Assembly (NCBI RefSeq): GCF_004208535.1
Contig: NZ_SGIS01000035.1
Location: 1-54,062 of the forward strand
Source: Sphingomonas populi
Lineage (GTDB): Bacteria > Pseudomonadota > Alphaproteobacteria > Sphingomonadales > Sphingomonadaceae
DNA: 54,062 bases
Reading direction: 5' to 3'
Part shown: piece by piece, positions 23,668 through 32,316 of the stretch
Position numbering within the stretch: the stretch's first letter is position 1
Layout: every line of letters begins with the position of its first letter
The notes under the pieces: generated by a model
What the model was told of the DNA's origin: nothing
What the model saw: only the letters and a program-made list of their open reading frames with translations
Database searches by the model: none
Position numbers and translations under genes: made by a program

Positions 23668-24843
23668 ATGCAGGCGACAGACCTCCGCGTTGCCCTCTTC
23701 AGTGGCAATTACAATTACACCAGGGATGGCGCCAACCAGACGCTGAACCTGCTCGTCGGCTATTTGCTCAAACAGGGCGCGGCGGTGCGCGTCTATTCGC
23801 CGGTCAGCCGCCGGCCAGCCTTCCCGCCGGTCGGCGATCTCGTCGGCACACGCTCGGTCAAGATGCCGGGCGGGCGGGCCGAGTACAAGCTGGGGCTGGC
23901 AATCGATGCGCGGGTGCGCGCCGATCTCGATGCGTTCGCGCCCAATCTCGTCCATGTCTCGGCGCCGGATTTCCTCAACCATTCGGCCGTTCGCTACGCG
24001 CGTGAAAAGAATATCCCGGTGGTCGCTTCGTACCACACGCGGTTCGAGACCTATGTGCAATATTACGGCATCGGCTTCGTCGCGCCGCTGATCGTCAAGG
24101 TGCAGCGCAAATTCTACCAGGGCGTCGACGAGGTGCTCGCGCCAAGCCAGATGATGGGCGAAATCCTGCGCGAATGGGGCGTGACGACGCCCGTGACGCG
24201 CTGGTCGCGCGGGGTGAACCACGATCGCTTCAACCCGTCGCGCCGCAGCCTCGAATGGCGGCGCTCGCTCGGCATCGGCGACGACGAGATCGCGGTCGGC
24301 TTCCTCGGGCGGCTGGTGAAGGAAAAGGGGCTCGACGTGTTCGCGCGAGCAATGCACGCGCTCGATGCGCGCGGCGTGCGGCACCGGACGCTGGTGGTCG
24401 GCGAAGGCCCGGCGCGCGACTGGTTCGCCAAGGAAATCCCCGACGCGGTGTTCGCCGGGTTCGTGACCGGCGACGATCTCGGCCGCGCGGTCGCATCGAT
24501 GGACGTGTTCTTCAACCCGAGCGTGACCGAGACCTTCGGCAACGTCACGCTGGAGGCGATGGCGGCGGGCGTGCCTGTGGTGGCAGCGCGCGCGAGCGGC
24601 GCGGTCGGGCTACTGGAGGAAGGCGTGACCGGGCTGATCGTCCCGCCGACCGACATCGCCGGCTATGCCGACGCGCTGCAACGGTTCTGCGAGGACGAAG
24701 CGTTCCGGCTCGGCGCCGGGCGTGCCGGGGTTGCCGAGGCCGCCAAGTATAAGTGGGAGCGGATCAACCAGGTCGTGCTCGACACCTATCTGCGCGTGAT
24801 CGAGCGGACGCGTTCGGCGGAACCCGCGCCGGCGCCTTGCTGA
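23668..24843 (+). CDS. Glycosyltransferase family 4/1 (GT-B fold)
   Basis: ATG at 23668 gives 391 residues. The N-terminal half has LFSGNYNYTRDGANQTLN and HVSAPDFLNH; the C-terminal half has VGFLGRLVKEKGLDVFARAM, VVGEGP and the donor-binding EX7E region FNPSVTETFGNVTLEAMAAG. This fits alpha-glycosyltransferases of the MgtA/SqdX-like group that add a sugar to a lipid or glycan. The exact donor and acceptor are not known. The methyltransferase follows after 11 bases. Confidence 0.9.
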   Translation: MQATDLRVALFSGNYNYTRDGANQTLNLLVGYLLKQGAAVRVYSPVSRRPAFPPVGDLVGTRSVKMPGGRAEYKLGLAIDARVRADLDAFAPNLVHVSAPDFLNHSAVRYAREKNIPVVASYHTRFETYVQYYGIGFVAPLIVKVQRKFYQGVDEVLAPSQMMGEILREWGVTTPVTRWSRGVNHDRFNPSRRSLEWRRSLGIGDDEIAVGFLGRLVKEKGLDVFARAMHALDARGVRHRTLVVGEGPARDWFAKEIPDAVFAGFVTGDDLGRAVASMDVFFNPSVTETFGNVTLEAMAAGVPVVAARASGAVGLLEEGVTGLIVPPTDIAGYADALQRFCEDEAFRLGAGRAGVAEAAKYKWERINQVVLDTYLRVIERTRSAEPAPAPC

Positions 24844-24854
24844 GCGATGCACCG

Positions 24855-25457
24855 ATGACCGACGCCCGCTTGAGCAGCCCGGCCGCGCTTCGCAACCGCG
24901 ATCCGATCCTCGACATTTTGAAGTCGGTGCTGCCCAGGCGCGGCACCGTGCTGGAGATCGCGAGCGGATCGGGCGAGCATATCGTGCATTTCGCTGCGGC
25001 GCTGCCGGGACTGATCTGGCAGCCAAGCGACCCTTCGGAGGCGGCGCGCGCTTCGATCGCGGCGTGGCTGGCGGCGGAGCGGCCGACGAACATCCTGCCG
25101 CCGCTGGACGTGGATGCCTCCACGCACGATTGGCCGGTCCCGGCGGCGGATGCGGTTCTCGCGATCAACATGGTCCATATCAGCCCGTGGGCGGCGACGC
25201 TTGGGCTGCTCGCTGGCGCGTCGCGGCTGTTGCTGCCGGGCGGGCCGCTGTTCCTGTACGGACCCTACCGGCGCGGCGCGGAACCCATGGCCGCGAGCAA
25301 CATCGCGTTCGACGCGGACCTTAGCGCGCGCAATCCCGAATGGGGCATTCGCGATCTCGACGCCGTGGCGGCGGCGGCGGACACGCTCGGGCTGAGTTTG
25401 GACCGCGTGGTGGACATGCCGGCCAACAACCTCGCGGTGGTGTTCGTGCGGCGGTGA
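24855..25457 (+). CDS. DUF938 (UPF0585) class I SAM-dependent methyltransferase
   Basis: The 200-residue product has VLEIASGSGEHIVHFA as its SAM-binding motif I, WQPSDPSEAARASI as motif II, and INMVHISPW and LFLYGPY, all typical of the DUF938 family. The substrate is unknown. ATG at 24855 is 11 bases after the glycosyltransferase stop, suggesting one operon. Confidence 0.9.
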   Translation: MTDARLSSPAALRNRDPILDILKSVLPRRGTVLEIASGSGEHIVHFAAALPGLIWQPSDPSEAARASIAAWLAAERPTNILPPLDVDASTHDWPVPAADAVLAINMVHISPWAATLGLLAGASRLLLPGGPLFLYGPYRRGAEPMAASNIAFDADLSARNPEWGIRDLDAVAAAADTLGLSLDRVVDMPANNLAVVFVRR

Positions 25458-25490
25458 GCTAGCCCAGCCAGACCGTTCCGGCAGTACCGT

Positions 25491-25579
25491 CCCCAACCGT
25501 TCGTCCCGAGCGAAGTCGAGGGATGTGCCGCGAACGCCGCGCCATGTGTCTCGACTTCGCTCGACACGAACGGTTGGGG
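25491..25579. repeat. Palindromic repeat, family A, copy 2; likely bidirectional terminator
   Basis: Arms of 30 bases (25491-25520 and 25550-25579, starting CCCCAACCGTTCGT) pair with only two mismatches around a 29-base middle. It fills the gap between two convergent stops (25457 and 25587), so it could form a strong hairpin in both transcripts. It is the same family as 19446-19515. Confidence 0.8.
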
Positions 25580-25586
25580 AATCAGA

Positions 25587-26021
25587 CTACGCCAGCCCCC
25601 GCGCCCACCCCACGATCGCGCTCGCCGGCATCGCGCCCGACTGTCGCCCAACCTCGCGGCCGCCTTTGACCAGGATCATCGTCGGGATCGAGCGGATCGC
25701 GTAGCGCGCCGCAATCGCGCTTTCCGCCTCGGTGTCGAGCTTGCCGAGCCGCATCCTCGGCTCAAGCTCGCGCGCGGCGGCCGCGAAGGCCGGCGCCATC
25801 TGGCGGCACGGCCCGCACCATTCGGCCCAGAAGTCGACCAGTAGCGGCAGGTCACCCCTGCCCGCATGCGCGTCGAAATTCGCGGCGGTCAGCGTCAGCG
25901 GCGCGGCCTGGAACAAGGCTGCGTGGCAGCGTCCGCAGGTGCCGCCCGCGCCAAGCTTTTCGACCGGCACGCGGTTGGCGCTAGCGCAGGCAGGGCAGAT
26001 GACGATCTTGCTTTCACTCAT
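25587..26021 (-). CDS. trxC: Thioredoxin 2 (zinc-finger thioredoxin)
   Basis: The 144-residue product has an N-terminal zinc-binding pair CPAC (Cys9, Cys12) and CGRC (Cys29, Cys32), then a thioredoxin domain with active-site WCGPC (Cys69, Cys72) and the cis-Pro in IRSIPTMILVKGG. This is the TrxC layout; it reduces disulfides and responds to oxidative stress in other bacteria. It is divergent from metA, with the riboswitch leader between them. Confidence 0.95.
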   Translation of the reverse strand: MSESKIVICPACASANRVPVEKLGAGGTCGRCHAALFQAAPLTLTAANFDAHAGRGDLPLLVDFWAEWCGPCRQMAPAFAAAARELEPRMRLGKLDTEAESAIAARYAIRSIPTMILVKGGREVGRQSGAMPASAIVGWARGLA

Positions 26022-26084
26022 AAGCGCAGATGTAAGCCTCATAGGTGGATTGCCAAGCACCGCGCGATTTCGTAAAGCCACTAT

Positions 26085-26160
26085 CACATCAAGAGTTGGG
26101 GCGACGCCCGACGCCAACCTGCCTTCCGGGCAAGGTGGCACTTCCATCAGGAAGGATGTG
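26085..26160 (+). promoter_or_regulatory. SAM-clan riboswitch (SAM-I/IV-variant type) in the metA leader
   Basis: A closing stem CACATC (26085-26090) / GATGTG (26155-26160) encloses AAGAG, a second helix GTTGG/CCAAC, the SAM-I-like stretch GACGCCAACC, a third helix TGCC/GGCA with loop TTCCG, AAGGTGGCA, and a fourth helix CTTCC/GGAAG. Order and core sequences match the SAM-I/SAM-IV clan, with the variant form known ahead of methionine genes in sphingomonads. It lies 63 bases before the metA start and should switch metA off when S-adenosylmethionine is plentiful. Confidence 0.85.
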
Positions 26161-26223
26161 GCCGATCCGGCAACCAAACGGACCCAGCCACAAGCGTCCG
26201 CTCCGTCAAAGGACCGAACGCCC

Positions 26224-27141
26224 GTGCCGATCAAGATCCCCGACGATTTGCCCGCCACCCGCACGCTGGAAGCCGAGGGCATCACCGTGATGCGCGAAAC
26301 CGAAGCCGCGCGGCAGGACATCCGTCCGCTTCGGATCGGGCTGCTCAACCTGATGCCCAACAAGATCAGTACCGAGACGCAACTCGCCCGGCTGATCGGC
26401 GCCTCCCCGCTCCAGATCGAGCTGACGTTGGTGCGGATGAGCGATCATGTCGCGCGCAACACTTCCGCCGATCACATGGCCGCGTTCTATCGCCCGTGGT
26501 CGGATGTGCGCGACGAAAGGTTCGATGGCTTCATCATCACCGGCGCGCCGGTCGAAAAACTGCCGTTCGAGGACGTGCGCTATTGGGGCGAGATGCGCCA
26601 GATTTTCGACTGGACGCAAAGCCACGTCCATAGCTGCCTGACGATTTGCTGGGCGGCGCAGGCGGCGGCCTATTATTTCCACGGCATCGGCAAGCATCCG
26701 CTGGAGACCAAGGCGAGCGGCGTGTTCCCGCACCGCAACCTCGCCCCCGCCTCCCCCTATCTGCGCGGTTTCTCGGACGATTTCGCGGTGCCGGTTTCAC
26801 GTTGGACCGAAGTGCGGCGCGAGGACGTGCTGCGTGCGCCCGCGCTACGTATCCTCGCCGACAGCGACGAGACCGGGCCGTGTCTGCTCGAAGACCCGGC
26901 ATGGCGGCGGCTCTATATGTTCAACCACCTCGAATATGACACCACTACGCTCGCCGATGAATATGCGCGCGATCAGGGGACGGTGCCCGCGCATTACTTC
27001 CCGAACGACGACCCAGCCCGCCCACCCGTGAATACGTGGCGCAGCCACGCACATCTGCTGTTCGGCAACTGGATCAACGAAATCTACCAGTCCACACCGT
27101 TCGAACTGGCCGCGATCAGCCCGGTGGCAAAGGCGGCTTAG
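26224..27141 (+). CDS. metA: Homoserine O-acyltransferase MetA, predicted acetyl-CoA-specific
   Basis: GTG at 26224 gives 305 residues of the MetA (HTS) family: PLRIGLLNLMPNKISTETQ, the catalytic Cys142 in TICWAAQA, and Glu and His residues near YMFNHLEYD. Residue 111, in GAPVEKLPFEDVRYW, is Glu. In B. cereus MetA Glu111 selects acetyl-CoA, while E. coli HTS has Gly111 and uses succinyl-CoA. The enzyme therefore most likely makes O-acetylhomoserine, the first committed step of methionine synthesis. It is controlled by the SAM-clan riboswitch upstream. The partner sulfhydrylase metZ is at 38770-39978. Confidence 0.95.
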   Translation: MPIKIPDDLPATRTLEAEGITVMRETEAARQDIRPLRIGLLNLMPNKISTETQLARLIGASPLQIELTLVRMSDHVARNTSADHMAAFYRPWSDVRDERFDGFIITGAPVEKLPFEDVRYWGEMRQIFDWTQSHVHSCLTICWAAQAAAYYFHGIGKHPLETKASGVFPHRNLAPASPYLRGFSDDFAVPVSRWTEVRREDVLRAPALRILADSDETGPCLLEDPAWRRLYMFNHLEYDTTTLADEYARDQGTVPAHYFPNDDPARPPVNTWRSHAHLLFGNWINEIYQSTPFELAAISPVAKAA

Positions 27142-27174
27142 GAGGCAGGCCAGCCGCGATCGGAAAGCGGCGGC

Positions 27175-28608
27175 CTACTTTGCCGTGGATACAGGCTCCG
27201 CCGTATCCGCCGTCCAGCCGCCGCCTAGGGCGAGGAACAGGCTCACCTCGGCATCGACCAGCGCCGCCTGCGCGCTCGCCAGCGAAGCTTCGGCGCTGGC
27301 CAGCGTCGCCTGGGCGCTCAGCGTATCGAGGAACGTGCCGCGGCCGAAGCGGGTGAGCCGGTTGGCTTGCGATACGGCGCGCGCGGCGCTGTCGCGGGCG
27401 CGGGTGAGGTCGGCGACCTGATCGCGGGTGCGCGCATACGCGGACAACGCGGTTTCGGTCTGGCGCAACCCCTCCAGCACGGTGCCGTCGAAGGTCGCGA
27501 GCGCCGCATCGGCCTGCGCGCCCGCCACCGCGATCTGCGCGCGGACGAGGGTGCGGTTGGGGAAGGTCCAGCTTATCAACGGGCCGAGCGACAGATGGAA
27601 CGCGGTGCCGACGCCAAGCGGCGAAAGCGGCCCGGTGAACCCTGCCGACCCGCCGAGCGTGACTTGCGGATAGAGGTTCGCAGTGACGACGCCGATCTGC
27701 GCGGTCGCCGCCGCGAGCGTGCGTTCGGCGCGACGGATATCGGGGCGTCGGCGGATCAGCGCGGCGCCGTCGCCAACAGGTATCGGGGTGCGGACGAGCG
27801 GCAGCATCTGGCAGTGTTCCGCCGCGCGCGGATAGTCGGCGGGTGCGCGACCGAGCAAGGCGGCGAGTTCGAACAGCGAGGCTTGCCGCGCCGCGACCAA
27901 AGCCGGCAATTGCGCCTGGCTCTGCTCGACGGCGGTCTGCGCGCGCGTCACGTCAAAGGCTGTATTGCGCCCGCCGCGCTGAAGCCGTCGCGTCGCGGTG
28001 AAGGTCTGCTGTTGAATGCCGATCACACGGTTGGCGGCGGCGATGCGGACGTTGGCGGTACAGGTTGCCGCATAGGCGCGCGTCACCGCCGCCGCGACCG
28101 TGACGCGAACCTCGTCGCGCGCGGCTTCGCTCGCCTCGGCATCGGCGCGCGCCGCTTCGATCGAACGGCGGATGCGGCCGGCGAGATCGAGCGGATAGGA
28201 CAGGCTGCCGCCGAGATCATAACCGACCCGCCCCGGCAGGCTGCCGCCGGTGCCATTGGGCCGGGACAGCGCCGCCCCGCCCGAAAGCCCGGTCTGGATG
28301 GTACGCTCAGACTCCGCCTCGCGCACGATCGCGCTGGCGGCGCGCAGGTTCGCATCGGCGGCACGCAGATCGGTGTTGGCGGCGAGGCCCTCGGTGACGA
28401 GACTGTCGAGCAGCGCGTCGTCATAGAGCCGCCACCAGTGATCCGGCAGCGGCACCGCCGCGAACGCCTTGTCCTTCGCGCCGAGAAATGCGCCGTTGGC
28501 GGCGGGCGATCTCGCGGTGGCGCTTTCGGGTAGGTGATAGTCCGGCCCGGCGGTGCAGGCCGATAGCGCCGCCGCCAGCGCGGCAATCGCAACGATACGC
28601 GGCTTCAT
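27175..28608 (-). CDS. Efflux outer-membrane factor, NodT/TolC-like lipoprotein
   Basis: The 477-residue product has a lipoprotein signal with lipid-bearing Cys18 (LAAALSACTAGPDY), then two repeated OMF halves containing LRAADANLRAASAIVREAES and RRRPDIRRAERTLAAATAQIG, the NodT hallmark. It forms the trimeric channel of a tripartite pump. Its start overlaps the HlyD stop by 4 bases, and it is the last gene of the MarR-FUSC-DUF1656-HlyD-NodT operon. Confidence 0.92.
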   Translation of the reverse strand: MKPRIVAIAALAAALSACTAGPDYHLPESATARSPAANGAFLGAKDKAFAAVPLPDHWWRLYDDALLDSLVTEGLAANTDLRAADANLRAASAIVREAESERTIQTGLSGGAALSRPNGTGGSLPGRVGYDLGGSLSYPLDLAGRIRRSIEAARADAEASEAARDEVRVTVAAAVTRAYAATCTANVRIAAANRVIGIQQQTFTATRRLQRGGRNTAFDVTRAQTAVEQSQAQLPALVAARQASLFELAALLGRAPADYPRAAEHCQMLPLVRTPIPVGDGAALIRRRPDIRRAERTLAAATAQIGVVTANLYPQVTLGGSAGFTGPLSPLGVGTAFHLSLGPLISWTFPNRTLVRAQIAVAGAQADAALATFDGTVLEGLRQTETALSAYARTRDQVADLTRARDSAARAVSQANRLTRFGRGTFLDTLSAQATLASAEASLASAQAALVDAEVSLFLALGGGWTADTAEPVSTAK

Positions 28609-29543
28609 CGCGTCGCGCTCGGCGTTGGTATCGGGGTCGGACGCGGCCTCACCACAATCGGCTGCGGCGCGGGCGGCTCAAGCGTCACCGTCGCGGTGCG
28701 GCCCGAGATCAGCCGCAGATCAGCGGGCACCGAGTCGATCCTGACGCGCACCGGAATGCGTTGCGCGAGCCGCACCCAGGAGAAGGTCGCGTTGACGTTG
28801 GGCAGCAAATTGCCGGTGTTGGTGCGCTCGCTATCGCTGATGCCGGCGGCGATGCTCTCGACATGGCCGGTCAGCACGCGCGGGTCACCCATCAGCCGCA
28901 CCTTGGCGACCGCGCCGGGGCGGACGTTACCGAGCTTGGTTTCCTCAAAATACGCCTCGATCCGCAGCGAATCGGCATCGACCAGCGCCAGCGCCTGCTG
29001 GCCGGCGGCAACGTAATCGCCGGGGTGAAGATCGAGATTGGTGATCGTGCCGTTGACGCTGGCGCGGACCTGCGTTCGGGCGAGGTTGAGGCGCGCGGTA
29101 TCCGCCTGCGCCTCGGCCTGGGCGAGTGCGGCCTGTGCTGTGGCGACGCGGGCGACGTTCTGTTCATGCGCCTCCGCCGCGACGAGATCGCCGAGCGCGA
29201 GATCACGGGCCGCCTCGCGCCGGTTCTGCGCCAGCGTCGCGCGCGCGCTGGCGATTGCCGCCTGCGCCTGTTCGAGCGCGAGCGCGTAGCGTGGCCGGTC
29301 CACCACGAACAGCAGGTCGCCGGTGTGGACGATCTGATTATCGCGCACCGCCACCGTGGTTATCAACCCGCCGACATCGGGGGTGACGCGCACCACATCA
29401 GCCCGCACACGCCCGTCGCGCGTCCACGGATCGACCTCGTAGCGGCGCCATAGCCACAGTGCGACGATCAGCGCGATGAGGACGAGCACCAGCGTCGCCG
29501 TGAAGCGACCTGCGGGGGCAAGATACCGAGTCCAACGATTCAC
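28605..29543 (-). CDS. HlyD/EmrA-type periplasmic adaptor (membrane fusion protein)
   Basis: GTG at 29543 (GGGAG nearby upstream) gives 312 residues. One N-terminal membrane helix (about 15-33) is followed by a lipoyl half-domain (VRADVVRVTPDVGGLITTVAV), an alpha-hairpin (about 85-165), a second lipoyl half (VRASVNGTITNLDLHPGDYV) and a beta-barrel region. This resembles AaeA. It links the inner-membrane FUSC protein with the NodT channel. A Pro/Thr-rich tail (PRPTPIPTPSATR) ends the protein. Confidence 0.92.
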   Translation of the reverse strand: MNRWTRYLAPAGRFTATLVLVLIALIVALWLWRRYEVDPWTRDGRVRADVVRVTPDVGGLITTVAVRDNQIVHTGDLLFVVDRPRYALALEQAQAAIASARATLAQNRREAARDLALGDLVAAEAHEQNVARVATAQAALAQAEAQADTARLNLARTQVRASVNGTITNLDLHPGDYVAAGQQALALVDADSLRIEAYFEETKLGNVRPGAVAKVRLMGDPRVLTGHVESIAAGISDSERTNTGNLLPNVNATFSWVRLAQRIPVRVRIDSVPADLRLISGRTATVTLEPPAPQPIVVRPRPTPIPTPSATR

Positions 29544-29755
29544 AGCGCAACTCCCGGAGGCGCGAAGGCGAGCACCAGCCCGCCGAGGATGAGGATATAC
29601 ACCGCCACATCGACCAAAGGGCGATAGGCGAAGATGCGGTACAGGCCGATCAGCGCGAACAGCCGCGAAACCAGTGCCGCCAGCACCGCCGCCGCCACCG
29701 CGAGCAGCAGCAGGCCCGGCACGTACACGCCGAACAGGCTCACCTCGCCGGTCAT
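29540..29755 (-). CDS. DUF1656 small membrane protein (AaeX-like)
   Basis: The 71-residue product has two membrane helices and the family features EVSLFGVYVPGLLLL and YRIFAYRPLVDVAVYILILGG. DUF1656/AaeX proteins are found almost only in FUSC-HlyD efflux operons; their function is not known. Both ends overlap the neighbours by 4 bases (ATGA, GTGA). Confidence 0.9.
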   Translation of the reverse strand: MTGEVSLFGVYVPGLLLLAVAAAVLAALVSRLFALIGLYRIFAYRPLVDVAVYILILGGLVLAFAPPGVAL

Positions 29756-31797
29756 GCCGCTGCCTCCGCATAGCCCGGCGCGGCAGGGAACAGGTTGCGG
29801 CGCAGGCTGGTGAGCGCGAGCAAAGCGTTGCGGCGCTCGTCGGGCTGCGGATCGGCGGCGAAGGCGGTCATCGCGGTGTCGATCGCGGCGAGCAGGTCCG
29901 GATCATGGATCGCCGGCTGATCGAGCGAGCGCGCGCGGTAATGTTCGCTCACCCGCGCCAGTACCGGATCGACGATGCTGCGCCCGAAATCGCTCGCCGC
30001 GAGCTTCACCCGCCGCAGCCCCGCCACCGAAACACCAACGCGCAGATCGACCAGCACGTCGAACAGCGGCCGCCCGGGGTCTTGCCCACGCGCGACCAGA
30101 CGCGGCGCGAGCAACCCGATCCGGTCGAGCATCTTGCTGACCCAGCCGATCTCGTCGGGTTCGCCGGGCAACAGGCTCCGCCGCGCGAGATCGCGCCAGC
30201 CCGCCCGGATCAGTCGCGCGCTGCTCCGTTCGGCGCCGACGGTCTGGAACAGGCCGACCGTCACCACCGCGAACGCCGTACCGACGAGCTGCGCGATCGC
30301 CCCGTTGGTGAACGCCGCGAAATCACCCACATAATTGGCATTGAGACCGATCAGGTTGGCCAGGCCGAGCACCACGCCGAGCGAGACCAACGTATATTTC
30401 GGTATCGCGAGGAACGCACCCAACAGCAGGAACATCGGCGCGAGCACGGCGGCGACGGTGACGTAGTCGGTCACGCCGGGCAGGATCGCGAAAAGGTAGA
30501 TGGCGGCGATCACCACGCCGATGATAGACCCCCACAGGAACGTGCGGATCGCCGGGGCGGGATCATCGCTGTTGCCGAACAGCGCGCAGCACACGCCGGC
30601 GATCAGCACCGCGCCCGCGCCGTCGGGCCAGCCCGAATAGATCCAGAAGGCGCAGCCGAGCACCATCGTCGCGATCGTGCCAAACGCGGCGCGCAGGGCG
30701 ACCAGACGGTCACGGTGGAAGGTACGTTTTGAAGCGCTGCGGAGCGCCTCGCGAACGACGGGGGTGATCGCGGCGCGGCTTGGCGAGCGGATCTGGTCGC
30801 GCAGGTCACGCACCGCACGGTGCGACTGGACGAGATCGGCGAGCCGCGACGCGAGGCTGAGGATCAGCGCATCGCGCCAGACGAGCGGTGCCGTCACCGC
30901 CGGTTCCTCCGCCCGGATCTCGGCGACAAGCGCCTCGACGAAGGTTGCCCGCTCGACGAACGAGGTGGCGGGCACGGCGAGCCAACCGCACGCGCGATCG
31001 ATCAGCGCGACGAGCCGCTCCGGCACGCCGCCGTGCGCCTGCAATTCGACGATCCGGTCCTCCACCGCGCTGGCGAGCGGCAGCAGCAACGAAAGCTGGT
31101 CCTGCAACGCGCGCACGGTGCGAACACGCGGCAGGAAGCGCGCGGTATCGAACGGAAGGTGGGTGGAAAGCTGGTGAAGCTCGTTGACGTCGAGCGCGAG
31201 CCGGCGGCGTTCGCGCAGCACCCTCTCGTTCGGCGCGCCGGTGAGCGCGTCGCGCGACCAGCGTTCGACATCGGCGACGATCGCATCGACTCGTGCGAGC
31301 AACCGCCCCGCCACGCTCTGCGGGAAGACGAGCGCGTGGACGAGGCTACCGCACAGGATACCGAGCGAGATTTCCTCGACCCGCAGCACCGAGGTCTGAA
31401 AGATCTGGCCGGGCGCGGCGACGCTCGGGAAGCCGATGATCGAGGCCGTATATCCCGCAAGCAGGAACACGTAGCTGCGCGGCGTGCGATCCTGCAACGA
31501 AATGAACAGGCACAGCCCCAGCCAGAGTGCGAGCGCGAGCGACAGCAGTTCGGGCGCATTGACGAGGTTGGGCACCAGCACCACCGCCGCCGCCGCGCCG
31601 AGCACCGTGCCGATCAGCCGGAACACCGCCTTCGAAATGACCGCGCCGGCGAGCGGCTGCGCGACGATGTACGACGTGCTGACCGCCCAATAGGGGTGCG
31701 TCAGGCCGATCTTCAGGGCGATATAGTAGGCGAGCATCGCCGCGATGAAGCTCTTGAGCGAAAACAGTGCGATATCGAGACCGTAGCGATCTTTCAT
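29752..31797 (-). CDS. FUSC-family inner-membrane efflux protein (AaeB-like)
   Basis: The 681-residue protein has two clusters of membrane helices (about 15-160 and 360-500), each followed by soluble helical domains, as in the fusaric acid resistance and AaeB proteins. Motifs include GLTHPYWAVSTSYIVAQP and GWPDGAGAVLIAGV. It is the inner-membrane part of a pump for aromatic carboxylic acids or similar toxic weak acids. The substrate is not predictable in detail. Confidence 0.92.
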   Translation of the reverse strand: MKDRYGLDIALFSLKSFIAAMLAYYIALKIGLTHPYWAVSTSYIVAQPLAGAVISKAVFRLIGTVLGAAAAVVLVPNLVNAPELLSLALALWLGLCLFISLQDRTPRSYVFLLAGYTASIIGFPSVAAPGQIFQTSVLRVEEISLGILCGSLVHALVFPQSVAGRLLARVDAIVADVERWSRDALTGAPNERVLRERRRLALDVNELHQLSTHLPFDTARFLPRVRTVRALQDQLSLLLPLASAVEDRIVELQAHGGVPERLVALIDRACGWLAVPATSFVERATFVEALVAEIRAEEPAVTAPLVWRDALILSLASRLADLVQSHRAVRDLRDQIRSPSRAAITPVVREALRSASKRTFHRDRLVALRAAFGTIATMVLGCAFWIYSGWPDGAGAVLIAGVCCALFGNSDDPAPAIRTFLWGSIIGVVIAAIYLFAILPGVTDYVTVAAVLAPMFLLLGAFLAIPKYTLVSLGVVLGLANLIGLNANYVGDFAAFTNGAIAQLVGTAFAVVTVGLFQTVGAERSSARLIRAGWRDLARRSLLPGEPDEIGWVSKMLDRIGLLAPRLVARGQDPGRPLFDVLVDLRVGVSVAGLRRVKLAASDFGRSIVDPVLARVSEHYRARSLDQPAIHDPDLLAAIDTAMTAFAADPQPDERRNALLALTSLRRNLFPAAPGYAEAAA

Positions 31798-32246
31798 TTC
31801 GCGCTCGCGGCACTGGCGGCGGCGCTCATACGGTCGAGCACGGCGGCGGTGGCGGCGAGCGTAGCGTCATCGAACTCGCCGAGGATGCGATGACGCAGGG
31901 CGGCGAGCGAGCGTTCGCTTTCCGCGACGATGGGGCGGGCGCGCGCGGTGAGCGCGAGCTTTTTGCTGCGACGATCCTGGTCGTCGAGCGTGCGCGTGAC
32001 GAGGCCCTGTTCGACGAGTTGATCGAGCAGCCGCACCAGCGATGGCGCGGCGATCTCGGTCGCCTCGGCGAGATCGGTGAGCCGCACGTCGGGGCCGATG
32101 CGCCCGAGATGCGTGAGCACCCAGGCGGTCGCCGCCGAAAGGCCCTGCCCTTCCAGCGCCTCATCCGCCAGTTTCCGCCAGACGCGCGCGAGCGGTAGCA
32201 GCCGCCCGGCGATCTGCGCCTCGAGAGAAGTTCTGTTCGCAACCAT
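31794..32246 (-). CDS. MarR-family transcriptional regulator
   Basis: The 150-residue product has the MarR winged helix: TAWVLTHLGRIGPDVRLTDLAEATEIAAPSLVRLLDQLVEQGLVTRTLDDQDRRSKKLALTARA (in part) with the DxRSKK wing. It is first in the efflux operon, overlapping FUSC by ATGA, and most likely represses its own operon until an aromatic ligand binds. A palindrome over its start codon is a candidate operator. Confidence 0.93.
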   Translation of the reverse strand: MVANRTSLEAQIAGRLLPLARVWRKLADEALEGQGLSAATAWVLTHLGRIGPDVRLTDLAEATEIAAPSLVRLLDQLVEQGLVTRTLDDQDRRSKKLALTARARPIVAESERSLAALRHRILGEFDDATLAATAAVLDRMSAAASAASAK

Positions 32247-32258
32247 TAGGCTGCTAAT
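32245..32258. promoter_or_regulatory. Candidate MarR operator, ATTAG-N4-CTAAT
   Basis: A perfect inverted repeat ATTAG GCTG CTAAT lies over the marR start codon and just upstream, in an AT-rich patch (CTAATTAATATT). Self-regulating MarR proteins often bind such palindromes at their own start. It is short, so chance cannot be ruled out. Confidence 0.4.
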
Positions 32259-32316
32259 TAATATTCCGAGCCGATTTTACAAGCGTCGAGAAGAGGCCTG
32301 CGTGCGATCGGCCGAT

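Noticed and set aside
26041..26084. GTGG...GCCAC stem before the metA leader as a SAM-II riboswitch.
   Set aside because: The SAM-II pseudoknot elements (GCUAAA-GGG after the stem) are absent, while the following 76 bases fit the SAM-I/IV clan fold well.
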